A stretch of 64,000 bases of DNA, from assembly GCF_003628755.1 (NCBI RefSeq), contig NZ_CP029256.1, forward strand, positions 1,073,585 to 1,137,584, in the 5' to 3' direction. Below the pieces are notes generated by a model. The model made no database searches. It was given only the letters and a program-made list of their open reading frames with translations, and was not told the origin of the DNA. Origin of the DNA: Christensenella minuta (GTDB taxonomy: Bacteria; Bacillota; Clostridia; Christensenellales; Christensenellaceae). This document shows, one piece after another, positions 16,180-25,677 of the stretch. Position 1 is the first letter of the stretch. Each line of letters begins with the position of its first letter. The translations under genes and the position numbers were made by a program.

Positions 16180-18083
16180 TTTTCCCCATCCCCTTTGCTT
16201 TTCAAAGTGAATTTATAATACACAGCCCCAAGCGGCGGCAATGTTAACACTGCGCTGTGCTCCATACCGTTCAGGGCCTGCCGCCGGGTCTCTATTTTCT
16301 TTTCCGGCACCACGCCAGACCCGCCGTAGCGCGTTTCGTCGCTGCAAAGAAGGCGTTCAAGCATTCCTTCCCGCGGCATGGCGATCCAATAATTCTCACG
16401 CACAACGGGCGTAAAGTTCACAGCGCAAACCACAAATTCTTCTCCGTTGGTACGTATAAACGCAAACACGCTTTGCGCCCGGTCTTCTACATTCAGCCAT
16501 TTGAATCCATCCCAGCTGTCGTCTACCTCATACAGGGCGGGATTTTCCGTATACACATGGTTGAGGTCTTTTACAAAGCGCTGCATCCCCGCATGAGAAT
16601 CGTATTCCAAAAGGAACCAGTCAAGCTGCTTTTTATAATCCCACTCGATAAACTGGGCAAATTCATCGCCCATGAACATCAGCTTCTTGCCCGGATGCGC
16701 GAACATGAAGGAATAAAGCGCCCGGAGAGAGGCAAATTTTTGCCAGTAATCCCCGAACATCTTATCCACCATGGATTTTTTCCCATGCACCACTTCATCA
16801 TGCGAATAGGCCAGAATATAATTCTCGGAAAACGCATAGTACATCGAAAAGCTCATCTTGTTATGTTCAAACTGCCGGAAATAGTGATCCATCCTCATAT
16901 AGGCGAGTGTATCGTGCATAAAGCCCATGTTCCACTTGAACGTGAAACCAAGCCCGCCATCGTAAGGCGGCTTGGTAATCATCGGGTAGGCAGTGCTCTC
17001 CTCGGCGATGGTCATCGTGCCCGCGTAATTGGTGAGCACGACGCTGTTCATCCGCCGCAGCATTTCGACCGCGTGGTTATCAATGTTCCCGCCGTCTTCG
17101 TTCGGCACGAAATAGCCATCGCGCGCATAATCGAGATACAGGATGGACGTAACGGCATCCACACGCAAACCGTCAATGTGGTAACAGTCCATGAAAAACA
17201 TGGCGTTCGACACCAGGAAGCTGATGACCTCCGGCCGTCCGTAGTTAAAGATCAGCGTACCCCACTGCGGATGTTCACGCTGCAAAACATTTTCATGCTC
17301 GTAAAGGTGGGTTCCATCAAATTTGGAAAGGCCGTGCTCATCCTTAGGGAAATGGCCGGGGACCCAGTCCATAATGACGCCGATGCCCCGCGAATGAAGC
17401 TTATCTACAAAATACATGAAATCCTGCGGCGTGCCATAGCGGGAGGTGACCGCGTAAAAACCCGTGACCTGATAACCCCACGAGCCGTCATACGGATGCT
17501 CGGCTACGGGCATAATCTCTACATGGGTATATCCCATACCGCTCACATAATCTGCAAGCTCGTCCGCAACCTCCCGGAAACCTGGAAACCGGCAGCCCTC
17601 TTTTATACGCCATGAGCCGATGTGCATTTCATAGATGGAAACGGCATCTTTGAGTACGTTTCGTTTCATCCTGCGCTTCAGATAGGAAGCATCGTGCCAT
17701 TCGTATCCCCCGATGCCCCATACCTTGGAGGCCGTTTGCGGACGGACTTCCGCATGGAAGGCGAACGGATCGGCTTTCATCACTTTACTGCCATCATAGC
17801 CATATACAAAATACTTGTAATTATCGCCGTCATGGAGTTCGGGTACAAACGCCGCCCAAACGCCGTTCTTATAAAACTCCATGGGAGTCTTTTCGGCATC
17901 CCAGCCGTTAAAGTCCCCCACGACGCTGACGCTTCGCGCATTTGGCGCCCAGACACAAAAACGGTGCATTTTAAGCTCCGGAATATAGTGGCACCCGAAA
18001 AACTCATATGCTTTTTGCGCTTCGCCGATATTATACAGATAGATGTCATGTTCCGGTAAGTACTTCTGATAACATCCTTTCAT
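16176..18083 (-). CDS. glgB: 1,4-alpha-glucan branching enzyme
   Basis: GH13 branching enzyme, about 635 residues, that introduces alpha-1,6 branches. A CBM48 domain ([14 protein letters not shown]) precedes the barrel. Catalytic residues are in [10 protein letters not shown] (Asp), IAEESTAYP (Glu) and [10 protein letters not shown] (Asp); the motif for branching enzymes [14 protein letters not shown] is present. The start is uncertain: I took the ATG of [12 protein letters not shown], but an in-frame TTG ten codons upstream with AGGA before it is nearly as good. It lies between pgi and glgC and overlaps glgC. Confidence 0.95.
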   Translation of the reverse strand: MKGCYQKYLPEHDIYLYNIGEAQKAYEFFGCHYIPELKMHRFCVWAPNARSVSVVGDFNGWDAEKTPMEFYKNGVWAAFVPELHDGDNYKYFVYGYDGSKVMKADPFAFHAEVRPQTASKVWGIGGYEWHDASYLKRRMKRNVLKDAVSIYEMHIGSWRIKEGCRFPGFREVADELADYVSGMGYTHVEIMPVAEHPYDGSWGYQVTGFYAVTSRYGTPQDFMYFVDKLHSRGIGVIMDWVPGHFPKDEHGLSKFDGTHLYEHENVLQREHPQWGTLIFNYGRPEVISFLVSNAMFFMDCYHIDGLRVDAVTSILYLDYARDGYFVPNEDGGNIDNHAVEMLRRMNSVVLTNYAGTMTIAEESTAYPMITKPPYDGGLGFTFKWNMGFMHDTLAYMRMDHYFRQFEHNKMSFSMYYAFSENYILAYSHDEVVHGKKSMVDKMFGDYWQKFASLRALYSFMFAHPGKKLMFMGDEFAQFIEWDYKKQLDWFLLEYDSHAGMQRFVKDLNHVYTENPALYEVDDSWDGFKWLNVEDRAQSVFAFIRTNGEEFVVCAVNFTPVVRENYWIAMPREGMLERLLCSDETRYGGSGVVPEKKIETRRQALNGMEHSAVLTLPPLGAVYYKFTLKSKGDGEK

Positions 18084-18122
18084 CGTGCCCACCGTCCTTT
18101 TTTCAATATCCAAAACGTTTTC

Positions 18123-19511
18123 CTATACCTGATAGACGAACTTCCCGTCCTTTCCCTGCGTTGCATTGAGTTCGGCCGCTTTTTCCTCATAGCCCTCGCG
18201 TCCCATGAGCGCGAACGTTGCGATCTTGCCCGCTTCCACACCCGGCTGGTCGAATGCGTCGATCTCTAAAAATTCACCGGCCGCGGCCGTAGCCATTTCA
18301 AGGAAGAAGAACAGCGCGCCGATTTCCCTTGCACTCATTTCCGGCAGCGTAATGCGCATATTCATTTTGCCTGCCTGCGTAACGGCGTATTCCGTCGCGC
18401 GCATTTCGGAGGCAATCAGCTTGCCCATCGTCTGCCCCTGCAAATAGGCCGCGTCCATCATGTCGATCGGCGCCTGCGGAATCTTGAGTTCCGTATGAAA
18501 ATTTTCCACGTCGATAAAGGAAATAACTTTGTCAAAAGGTCCTTCCGTATAAAGCTGTATCTGCGAATGCTGGTCGGTCACGCCGAGAGCACGCACCGGC
18601 GTCTGGCCCTTGTTAACGATGCTGCCGTCGTTCCCGTAGCGTTTCCCAAGGGATTCCGCCCACAGCTGCGCATACCATTCGGCCATGTTAAGGAGCCCGT
18701 CCGCATAGGGCATCATGACGGAGATGTTGACTCCCATATCCATTGCGGCGCAATAGAGAAGCGCATACATATATGCCGGGTTTTCCCACAGGTCTTCCCG
18801 TGTGCACGCTTCGTCCATCTCCTTCGCTCCCGCAAAAAGCGCATCGATATCGATATTGAGGACTGCCGCGGAAAGAAGGCCGACCGGACACAGGACCGAA
18901 AAACGCCCGCCTACGCCGTCCGGCACGGTGAAGGTCTTGAAGCCATACTGATTGGAGATTTTTTTCAGAATTCCCTTTTCTTTATCCGTCGTAAGCACGA
19001 TATTGTCTTTGAAGTTTTCACCCAATACTTCCTTGAGTCTGCCAAGGACGATCATGAACTGGGACATGGTTTCGACGGTGTTGCCGCTTTTTGTAATTAC
19101 ATGGAAACAGGTCTTTTTTACATCGATCACGTCGAATAGCGCATTGATCCCGTCCGGGTCGACATTATCGACCACGTAGAACCGGGCTCCGCCGCGCTTT
19201 TCACGCGGAATCTCGTTATACTTCAGGTGCTTCGTGCCCGTAAAGAGCGCCTTTGAGCCAAGCGCGCTCCCACCGATCCCCAGCACCACGAAGTTTTCAA
19301 AGTCCGCATTGATCCGTTCCGCTTCCTTTTTGATATCCGCGACGATTTCCGCCTGATTGTAAGGCAGGCTGCGCCAAGCCATCGCCTCCCTTTTCGTACA
19401 CATATTTTTGTGCACCTGAGGAATTTTCTGTGCCATTTTCTGTATGTCCTGCTCCGAGATGCCATGCTCTCCGATACTTGTTTGCAGCATATTGTTAAAA
19501 TCAATCTTCAT
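18123..19511 (-). CDS. pgi: Glucose-6-phosphate isomerase
   Basis: Interconverts glucose-6-phosphate and fructose-6-phosphate. 462 residues, the short bacterial form. Motifs: VLGIGGSALGSKAL near residue 80, the phosphate-binding HVITKSGNTVETMSQF, TTDKEKGIL, GVGGRFSVL with the second signature, and a late LGVTDQHSQIQLY. Its placement inside the glycogen synthesis operon, between malQ and glgB, links glycogen carbon to glycolysis. Confidence 0.97.
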   Translation of the reverse strand: MKIDFNNMLQTSIGEHGISEQDIQKMAQKIPQVHKNMCTKREAMAWRSLPYNQAEIVADIKKEAERINADFENFVVLGIGGSALGSKALFTGTKHLKYNEIPREKRGGARFYVVDNVDPDGINALFDVIDVKKTCFHVITKSGNTVETMSQFMIVLGRLKEVLGENFKDNIVLTTDKEKGILKKISNQYGFKTFTVPDGVGGRFSVLCPVGLLSAAVLNIDIDALFAGAKEMDEACTREDLWENPAYMYALLYCAAMDMGVNISVMMPYADGLLNMAEWYAQLWAESLGKRYGNDGSIVNKGQTPVRALGVTDQHSQIQLYTEGPFDKVISFIDVENFHTELKIPQAPIDMMDAAYLQGQTMGKLIASEMRATEYAVTQAGKMNMRITLPEMSAREIGALFFFLEMATAAAGEFLEIDAFDQPGVEAGKIATFALMGREGYEEKAAELNATQGKDGKFVYQV

Positions 19512-19573
19512 ATTTCTGCTCCTCCATTTCGTTATTTTAAAATATTCTGGCCGCCTGCGGCCTTACAAACCAC

Positions 19574-21043
19574 TCAACAGCCGTTTCCAGCCCTCCCGTA
19601 GATTTCGGTTTCGGTGCGCAGCCGCTTAATCTGCTCCTGGCCGAACTCTCCCTTTTTCATCCGCCACTTCCAGTTTCCGAGCGCTCTCGACGGATAGTTC
19701 ATGCGCGCCTCTCCTCCCAGTCCAAGGATATCCTGCATGGGGATGATAGAGATATCCGCAACGCTCATCATAGCGAGGCGGATTAGCTTGCCGACCACGT
19801 CGCTTTCCGTCGCCCGGCCGATATAATCCTCCAAAAATTTCCTTGTTTCCGGCTGAACCGTCTGGAACCAATGCAGCGTCGTATCATTATCATGCGTTCC
19901 CGTATAGACTACGCTGTTGCGCGGATAATTGTGCGGCAAATAGAAGCTGTCCTGCTCGTCAAACGCAAATTGCAGCACTTTGAGCCCCGGAAATCCGCAA
20001 TAGTCGAGAAAGCCCTTGACATTGTCGTCAATCGCCCCGAGATCTTCCGCTATGATGGGCGGCATCGGGAGCGCCGTCTTGATCGCGTCAAACAGCGCAC
20101 CACCCGGGCCTTTAACCCACTGTCCGTCTTTGGGCGCGCCGCCCTTTGGTATCTTGAAATAGGCTTCAAAGCCGCGGAAATGATCGATACGCAGGATATC
20201 GTACAGGTGCAGGCTGCGCTGCATACGCCGCACCCACCATTCATATCCATGCTCACGCATATAGTCCCAATCGTAAAGCGGATTTCCCCACAGCTGTCCT
20301 TCGTCGCAGAAATAATCAGGGGGCGTGCCGGCCACACTGCCGTCTTTGACAAAATATTCCGGGTGCGCCCACGTCTCAGCGGAATCCTGCGAGACATAAA
20401 TGGGAATATCTCCAATGAGCTGGATCCCTTTTTCGTTCGCATAATTCTTCAGTGCAAACCATTGCCGCTCGTACAAAAACTGTGTGAACTGGACGATCTC
20501 GATCTCCTGCCCGTACCGTTGCGTCATTTCCATGATTGCGGCGGGTTCCCTGTCTACGATGCACGCGTCCCACTGCTGGTACGGAAGATAATGGAAATGC
20601 TTCTTTAGAACTACAAACAGGGCGTAATCGAAAAGCCATCCGGAATTTTCAAATTTGAAAGCCGCAAACTCATGGGAATATTTTTCGATCCCCGGCTGAT
20701 AAGCTTTTTTCAACACGTCGTTTTTAAGGTGAAAAAGCGCTTCGTAGTCAACATACGTTTCGTCTTTCCCAAAATTCAAATGAGAATAGTCGCTCTTTTT
20801 CAGAAGACCATCCTCTGCAAGAAAATCAAAATCAATAAAATAAGGATTATAGGCAAAGGCGCTCGTGCCGGAATATGGGCTGTCTGCATAACCCGTGGGC
20901 ATACATGGGAGAACCTGCCAATAGGACTGCTTTGCCGCATGAAGATCGTCTACGAAATCATATGCCGCCTTTCCAAGCGTTCCGATCCCATAAGGAGATG
21001 GTAAGGATGATATATGCAACAGTATCCCGCTTCCCCGTTTCAT
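19574..21043 (-). CDS. malQ: 4-alpha-glucanotransferase
   Basis: A 489-residue GH77 amylomaltase that moves maltosyl and longer units between maltodextrins. Motifs include SSLPSPYGIGTLG, DSPYSGTSAFAYNPYFIDF, LRIDHFRGFEAYFKIP with the nucleophile Asp, IAEDLG with the acid/base Glu, and YTGTHDNDT with the third acid. First gene of the glycogen operon; 62 nt separate it from pgi. The start follows GGAG by 8 nt. Confidence 0.96.
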   Translation of the reverse strand: MKRGSGILLHISSLPSPYGIGTLGKAAYDFVDDLHAAKQSYWQVLPCMPTGYADSPYSGTSAFAYNPYFIDFDFLAEDGLLKKSDYSHLNFGKDETYVDYEALFHLKNDVLKKAYQPGIEKYSHEFAAFKFENSGWLFDYALFVVLKKHFHYLPYQQWDACIVDREPAAIMEMTQRYGQEIEIVQFTQFLYERQWFALKNYANEKGIQLIGDIPIYVSQDSAETWAHPEYFVKDGSVAGTPPDYFCDEGQLWGNPLYDWDYMREHGYEWWVRRMQRSLHLYDILRIDHFRGFEAYFKIPKGGAPKDGQWVKGPGGALFDAIKTALPMPPIIAEDLGAIDDNVKGFLDYCGFPGLKVLQFAFDEQDSFYLPHNYPRNSVVYTGTHDNDTTLHWFQTVQPETRKFLEDYIGRATESDVVGKLIRLAMMSVADISIIPMQDILGLGGEARMNYPSRALGNWKWRMKKGEFGQEQIKRLRTETEIYGRAGNGC

Positions 21044-21076
21044 AGACTTGTCTCCATAATTTTTTTTTACTCCTTT

Positions 21077-21082
21077 ATTATA
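21077..21082 (-). promoter_or_regulatory. -10 box of the malQ-glgA operon
   Basis: Minus-strand TATAAT about 34 nt before the malQ ATG. A matching -35 is not evident in the AT-rich stretch upstream, so recognition may need help. Confidence 0.45.
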
Positions 21083-21268
21083 TATTTTTTCTCATGAAAA
21101 GTATAGCGCTTTCCAAAATTTGCCTCCTTTTGTTTATCCTCCCCACGTGGTGGATTTAAACATTTTTATTCTTTTCATTTTGCTTTTTCACCGAAATACA
21201 TGATCCGTACAAGACGGCCGCGCCATAGTTTCCCATAGCGCGGAAGCGCCTTACGGAGGGCACAAGAA

Positions 21269-21295
21269 ACCCCCGCCGGTATTCCGGGCGGGGGT
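21269..21295 (-). terminator. Terminator after the SEC-C gene
   Basis: Arms ACCCCCGCC and GGCGGGGGT followed on the minus strand by TTTCTTGT. It ends the tsaE-to-secC run. Confidence 0.8.
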
Positions 21296-21313
21296 AACGG
21301 TCAGCTCAGGCGG

Positions 21314-21817
21314 TCAAACGTTCTTTCCGCAGCACTTTTTATATTTTTTTCCAGATCCGCAGGGACACGGATCGTTCCTGCCCACCGTCTTTTCACTGAC
21401 GGCCTGCTTCGACGCACGCCATTCGCGGGTGATCTCGCTGCGCCGCTCCTCCGGCAAAACTTCATCCCATTGCGGAAGCGTATACAGCCATTTGGCCTTT
21501 GCCTCGTGCATATTAAAATACAGCTTTTCAAAATCAATGTCCAGCTTGATGTCGGTATCTTCTTCCAGCGTATCCAAATCGATCTCTTTTTTAAGACTGG
21601 TGTTGATCCCGTCGATAAAGCCGCAGAATACGACCGGCTCCATCCCTACCTTTTCCGCGACTTCCTTGACCGTGCCTTCGTAGGAAACCGATGTATCGCC
21701 CAGTATCTGCTCGTATACGTCCGTTTCCATCGAAAAATAATCATCCCAAAACGCCTGCTGCTGTGCGGGCGTCTGCGCCATTTGTGCAAGATTTTTCCAT
21801 TGTTCGTACAGCGCCAT
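21314..21817 (-). CDS. SEC-C motif protein
   Basis: A 167-residue protein with a C-terminal zinc-binding SEC-C motif, [19 protein letters not shown], the same element as in the SecA tail. The first 130 residues are helical, acidic and unrecognised. SEC-C elements bind ribosomes or SecB in SecA; stand-alone proteins of this sort are of unknown role. The ATG shares bases with the stop of icd (TGATG), so translation is coupled; a GTG one codon upstream was not used. Confidence 0.85.
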   Translation of the reverse strand: MALYEQWKNLAQMAQTPAQQQAFWDDYFSMETDVYEQILGDTSVSYEGTVKEVAEKVGMEPVVFCGFIDGINTSLKKEIDLDTLEEDTDIKLDIDFEKLYFNMHEAKAKWLYTLPQWDEVLPEERRSEITREWRASKQAVSEKTVGRNDPCPCGSGKKYKKCCGKNV

Positions 21818-23037
21818 CACAGAGCCTCCTTGAGTTCTTCATCCAACCGCTTGGCGATCTCGCAAATAAAGCCATGCGTATCAACAACCGTTTTATCGTC
21901 TTTTTCCCACAGAAGCGCAAGGTCCTTGGTCATTACACCTTCTTCGATCGTACGGATCGAAGCCCTTTCAAGGGCCTCCGCAAATTTTACAAGCGCGCCG
22001 TTTTGATCCAGCTCGCCGCGTTTCCGAAGAGCGCCCGACCATGCGAAAATCGTCGCCATAGAATTGGTGGACGTTTGTTCCCCTGCCTGATGCCTGTAAA
22101 AATGGCGCGTGACCGTGCCGTGCGCCGCCTCGTACTCATAGTTGCCGTCCGGTGAAACGAGCACGGACGTCATCATGGCAAGACTGCCGAAAGCGGTCGC
22201 CACCATGTCGCTCATGACGTCCCCGTCATAATTCTTGCACGCCCAGATATATCCGCCTTCCGAACGGATCACGCGCGCAACAGCGTCGTCGATCAGGGTA
22301 TAGAAATACTCGATCCCGAGCGCTTCAAATTTTTCTTTATATTCCGCATCATAAATTTCCTGGAAAATATCCTTGAAGGTATGGTCGTAAATCTTAGAGA
22401 TCGTATCTTTAGTCGCAAACCAGAGATCCTGCTTGGTATCAAGCGCATAGTTAAAGCAGCTGCGCGCAAAGCTGCCGATAGATTTATCGGTGTTGTACAT
22501 GCCCTGCGCAACGCCGCCGCCCTCATAATCGAATACCGGAAGCTTTGTTTCCGTCCCGTCCTGCGCGGTGAATACCATTTCAAATTTCGTATTTGCAGGT
22601 ACGCGGTATTCTGTGTTGCGGTATACGTCCCCATAGGCATGGCGCGCGATCGTAATCGGTTTTTTCCATGTTTTTACCGATGGTGAGATGCCGTCCACTA
22701 CGATGGGGGCGCGGAACACCGTTCCGTCGAGGATTGCGCGGATGGTACCGTTGGGGCTCTTATACATCTCTTTGAGACTGTATTCCTCCACGCGCTGCGC
22801 ATTCGGCGTGATCGTGGCGCATTTTACGCCGACACCATATTTTTTGATCGCGTTTGCCGCGTCATAGGTCACCTGGTCGTCCGTTTCATCCCTATAGGGA
22901 AGCCCCAGGTCGTAATACTCGGTATTGAGTTCAATATATGGCAAAAGCAGGTCCTGCTTAATCATGTCCCATATAATCCTCGTCATTTCGTCCCCATCCA
23001 TCTCGACAAGGGGCACCGGCATCTTGATTTTCTGCAT
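21817..23037 (-). CDS. icd: NADP-dependent isocitrate dehydrogenase
   Basis: Oxidative decarboxylation of isocitrate to 2-oxoglutarate with NADPH. 406 residues of the eukaryote-like homodimeric type: [15 protein letters not shown] near the N-terminus, [20 protein letters not shown] for isocitrate, [21 protein letters not shown], and [14 protein letters not shown] for the nucleotide. In an anaerobe it most likely supplies 2-oxoglutarate for glutamate. It lies 43 nt after rimI and overlaps the SEC-C gene. Confidence 0.97.
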   Translation of the reverse strand: MQKIKMPVPLVEMDGDEMTRIIWDMIKQDLLLPYIELNTEYYDLGLPYRDETDDQVTYDAANAIKKYGVGVKCATITPNAQRVEEYSLKEMYKSPNGTIRAILDGTVFRAPIVVDGISPSVKTWKKPITIARHAYGDVYRNTEYRVPANTKFEMVFTAQDGTETKLPVFDYEGGGVAQGMYNTDKSIGSFARSCFNYALDTKQDLWFATKDTISKIYDHTFKDIFQEIYDAEYKEKFEALGIEYFYTLIDDAVARVIRSEGGYIWACKNYDGDVMSDMVATAFGSLAMMTSVLVSPDGNYEYEAAHGTVTRHFYRHQAGEQTSTNSMATIFAWSGALRKRGELDQNGALVKFAEALERASIRTIEEGVMTKDLALLWEKDDKTVVDTHGFICEIAKRLDEELKEAL

Positions 23038-23080
23038 ATCCTTTCCTCCTCAAAGCTTATTCCACGCGAAACGCGCGATC

Positions 23081-23557
23081 TTACAGTGCTTCCAAACCCG
23101 GTCCGCGTTCCGTCCACATCACATACGCGTCTTCCCCGTTATTGGAATAATAGCGTTTCCGAATTCCATGAATCGAAAAACCGCATTTTTTGTACAGCTT
23201 GAGCGCAGCCCTGTTGGACACCCGCACCTCAAGCGACATAGCGTCCGCCCCGTGTTCCTTGGCGGCCCTGTTCAGTTCCTGCATAAGCGCATATGCATAG
23301 CCCCTGCCCCGGTATGCGGGCAGAATGCATACATTGGTGATGTGGGCCTCGTCAAAAATGATCCACATACCGCCGTAGCCAATGATACGGCCGTTTTTTT
23401 CCACAACCAGATACACTGTATTCTCATTTTCGATAATGTCGTCATAAAGCATTGCATATGACCACGGGAGATCAAAACTGCTGTTCTCGCAATAATGGAT
23501 GTCTTCCAGGTCTCCGCGTTCCGCACGCCTGATTACCACATCATTTAAAGCTCTCAA
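23081..23557 (-). CDS. rimI: Ribosomal protein S18-alanine N-acetyltransferase
   Basis: A 158-residue GNAT acetyltransferase. The acetyl-CoA loop is YRGRGYAYALM, preceded by ITNVCILPA and followed by SLEVRVSNRAALKLYKKCGF, the RimI signature. Adjacent to tsaB and tsaE, the usual neighbourhood, with an ATGA overlap with tsaB. The RimI call is supported by context; a related GNAT function is the alternative. Confidence 0.92.
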   Translation of the reverse strand: MRALNDVVIRRAERGDLEDIHYCENSSFDLPWSYAMLYDDIIENENTVYLVVEKNGRIIGYGGMWIIFDEAHITNVCILPAYRGRGYAYALMQELNRAAKEHGADAMSLEVRVSNRAALKLYKKCGFSIHGIRKRYYSNNGEDAYVMWTERGPGLEAL

Positions 23558-24228
23558 CGTTTCTTCAACCTTTCCGCCTGGCTTTCCCGCAAATAATGCG
23601 GCTCCAGCTCATCATACCGAAGCAAGGCCCCCTGCCCGTAAAGCCTTGCCGCGACCGCGCATACGGACGACGCGCGCTGCAGACTGAACTGCTGGGGCAG
23701 GAACAGGCTGTCCGGCCTGTATTCCAGAATCTTATTTTGAAAGCGCTCAGCCGCGTCTCCAACAAACGCCGCCGGACCCTCCGGCAGCAATTCCGTAAGA
23801 AGCGTAATGAGCGGCACCGCGCATTCTCCGACAACAAGTTCGCCGCCGCGCTTTGCCAGCGTATACACCTCGCCCCGCCGCGCATCCATAACCGCACATA
23901 CGGTATCGTTTCCCGTCCCCGCATTCTCAACGAGCGCATCCAGCGTATTTACCGCGATCACGGGTTTGCCCGCCCCGTGCGCCATTGCCGCGCACGCTGC
24001 GGTTCCAATGCGGATTCCCGTAAACGAACCTGGCCCCGCCGCCACCGCAAACGCATCCATATCACCGGGCTTAAGCCCGGCGGCACGAAGCGCCCCGTCC
24101 ACCGCCAGCATCAGGGTCTGGGAATGTTTTTTCCCGGTATCCAGATAGATTTCCGAAAGCAGCCTTCCATCCTCGCTGACTGCGGCAGAGAGCGTATTCC
24201 CTGTTGTATCCATTCCAAGCAGCTTCAC
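23554..24228 (-). CDS. tsaB: tRNA t6A biosynthesis protein TsaB
   Basis: A 224-residue ASKHA-fold partner of TsaD in making N6-threonylcarbamoyladenosine at tRNA position 37. Starts MKLLGMDTTGNTLSAAV and has the family stretch AVAAGPGSFTGIRIGTAACAA, split by GKPVIAVNTLDAL. Four-base overlaps with both tsaE and rimI. TsaD is not in the window. Confidence 0.95.
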   Translation of the reverse strand: MKLLGMDTTGNTLSAAVSEDGRLLSEIYLDTGKKHSQTLMLAVDGALRAAGLKPGDMDAFAVAAGPGSFTGIRIGTAACAAMAHGAGKPVIAVNTLDALVENAGTGNDTVCAVMDARRGEVYTLAKRGGELVVGECAVPLITLLTELLPEGPAAFVGDAAERFQNKILEYRPDSLFLPQQFSLQRASSVCAVAARLYGQGALLRYDELEPHYLRESQAERLKKR

Positions 24229-24650
24229 TTTAATACCTCTTGCAGGGTTATTTTGCGGGTGTTTTCGCCCGTACGCTCGATCCTTACGTCATAACGCGGT
24301 ACCGGCAGCGCATCCGGGATAAGGTCTGCCCATTCGCACACGCACAGGCCGTCCGAGGCAGCATATTCGTCAAATCCCGTTTCATAGAGTTCGTCTTCAT
24401 CCGCAATACGGTATACGTCAAAATGATAAAGCGGAAGCCTCCCGCTCTCATAAACGCGGAGAATGGTATAGGTTGGACTTACGATGCTTTCCCTGACGCC
24501 AAGCCCCTCCGCAAGCCCCTGCACAAAAGCCGTCTTTCCCACGCCGAGATCCCCATAAACGGCAAGAAAGCTGCCTTGAACCAGACGGGAAGCCAGCTTT
24601 TTTGCGAACTCTTTTGTTTTGGATTCATTATTACTTAAAAATTCCTGCAT
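24225..24650 (-). CDS. tsaE: tRNA t6A biosynthesis ATPase TsaE
   Basis: A 141-residue P-loop ATPase that drives the TsaBD cycle. Walker A is GDLGVGKTAFVQG (about residues 34-46); VSPTYTILRVYESGRLPLYHFDVYR is the family core, and CVCEWAD follows. Leads the tsaE-tsaB-rimI group with its own promoter. Confidence 0.95.
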   Translation of the reverse strand: MQEFLSNNESKTKEFAKKLASRLVQGSFLAVYGDLGVGKTAFVQGLAEGLGVRESIVSPTYTILRVYESGRLPLYHFDVYRIADEDELYETGFDEYAASDGLCVCEWADLIPDALPVPRYDVRIERTGENTRKITLQEVLK

Positions 24651-24695
24651 CTACGCCCGGTTCCTCATCGCTTATGTGCATCTGCACATTTTCCT

Positions 24696-24724
24696 ATTAT
24701 AAAGGAAAACCGCCGCTTATGCAA
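24696..24724 (-). promoter_or_regulatory. Promoter of tsaE-tsaB-rimI
   Basis: Minus-strand TTGCAT, 17 bp, TATAAT, about 45 nt before tsaE. A small hairpin with arms TGTGCA and TGCACA lies in the leader. Confidence 0.7.
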
Positions 24725-24755
24725 GGTTTCACGCGGGGAAATACAGCCCGCAAGC

Positions 24756-25343
24756 TCATTTTTCCACGGGGCATTCCTTTACGCTTTTGACCTCTTTAAG
24801 CCCGAACAGGCGGCCGACTGTTTTATACAGCGCAAAGGTCAGTACCGAATTTATTCCTGCCTTAATCAGGTTAAAAGGCAGAATCGCCGGGACGACGAGC
24901 GCGATAACCTCCTCGCGCGGGACACCCATATAGAGCGGCGTCACAATAATATTCCATATTACCATAGCCACCGTCCATACGGCAACCCCGACCACAAGAG
25001 CAACCGCCGCATTCTTACGCGTTTTGTTCCGCTTATAGATATTTCCTGCCACAATGACAAAGATGCCGGTCGCAAAAATGTGCATCATAATGCCGATGAT
25101 CCCGGCGGATGCGCTCACCGTTATGCCCTGGAGTACCGCCACAATGACCGTAAGGATAAAACCGACCAACGGTCCAAATGCGAACGTCGTAATAAAGATC
25201 GGAATATCGGCCGGATCATATTCCAGAAACGGCAGGAACATTGGAATGTGGATCATTGCCACCAGTATGACGGACAAGGCCGCCATGACGGCGATAGAAG
25301 TGATGTTGCGCGTTGTAAACCGCGACTTTGAAAGAGTGTTCAT
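24756..25343 (-). CDS. ribU: Riboflavin ECF transporter S component
   Basis: A 195-residue integral membrane protein with about six hydrophobic helices, the substrate-binding S component that works with a shared energy-coupling module to import riboflavin. The stretch EYDPADIPIFITTFAFGPLVGF matches RibU closely. An FMN riboswitch lies directly upstream, which settles the substrate. GGAGG precedes the ATG by 9 nt. No EcfA/T genes are nearby, as expected for group II systems. Confidence 0.94.
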   Translation of the reverse strand: MNTLSKSRFTTRNITSIAVMAALSVILVAMIHIPMFLPFLEYDPADIPIFITTFAFGPLVGFILTVIVAVLQGITVSASAGIIGIMMHIFATGIFVIVAGNIYKRNKTRKNAAVALVVGVAVWTVAMVIWNIIVTPLYMGVPREEVIALVVPAILPFNLIKAGINSVLTFALYKTVGRLFGLKEVKSVKECPVEK

Positions 25344-25415
25344 GAGATGATACCTCCATATTAAAAAATTTCCGTGAATCGAAATCCCCGGAAATCAATA
25401 TGTGACCATATCATT

Positions 25416-25530
25416 CTTCTCTCATCCAGACTATACTGTCGGCTGCGGAATTCCACCGCATCGGCTCCTTTACAGGAGTTCGCAGGCTATACTGCCGGTA
25501 GGGAATTTCACCCTGCCCCGAAGACTCATT
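25416..25530 (-). ncRNA. FMN riboswitch (RFN element)
   Basis: Read on the minus strand the conserved segments appear in order: GGCAGGGTGAAATTCCCTAC, CCGGCAGTATAGCC, a variable arm CTCCTGTAAAGGAG, GGTGGAATTCCGCAGCCGAC, AGTATAGTCTGGATGAGAGA. It ends about 70 nt before ribU, and the intervening sequence contains the ribosome binding site, so control is likely at translation or by early termination. FMN binding would switch off riboflavin uptake. Confidence 0.95.
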
Positions 25531-25545
25531 CACTTTTCTGTTTCC

Positions 25546-25574
25546 ATTATAGCCTCCTTCCCTTTTTCTGTCAA
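25546..25574 (-). promoter_or_regulatory. Consensus promoter of the FMN riboswitch-ribU
   Basis: Minus-strand TTGACA, 17 bp, TATAAT: both boxes perfect. Transcription would begin just upstream of the RFN element. Confidence 0.85.
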
Positions 25575-25584
25575 TACCCGCTAT

Positions 25585-25613
25585 TTGACAGAAAATTTGT
25601 TTTTGTTTAATAT
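25585..25613 (+). promoter_or_regulatory. Promoter of the alanine symporter gene
   Basis: TTGACA, 17 bp, TAATAT, back-to-back with the ribU promoter; the two -35 boxes are 10 bp apart. Confidence 0.7.
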
Positions 25614-25623
25614 AAATGGTATT

Positions 25624-25653
25624 GCCCTGGCGTTTTAGCGCCCATTCCAGGGC
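25624..25653 (+). promoter_or_regulatory. Leader hairpin ahead of the symporter
   Basis: Arms GCCCTGG and CCAGGGC close a 16-nt loop in the short leader. It has no U-tract, so it may be an mRNA-stabilising or protein-binding structure rather than a terminator. Confidence 0.4.
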
Positions 25654-25677
25654 AGTTTAAGCTACAGGAGTATGGTT

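Noticed and set aside
16257-17615. 452-codon plus-strand open frame
   Set aside because: Antisense shadow of glgB; no ribosome binding site or family motif.
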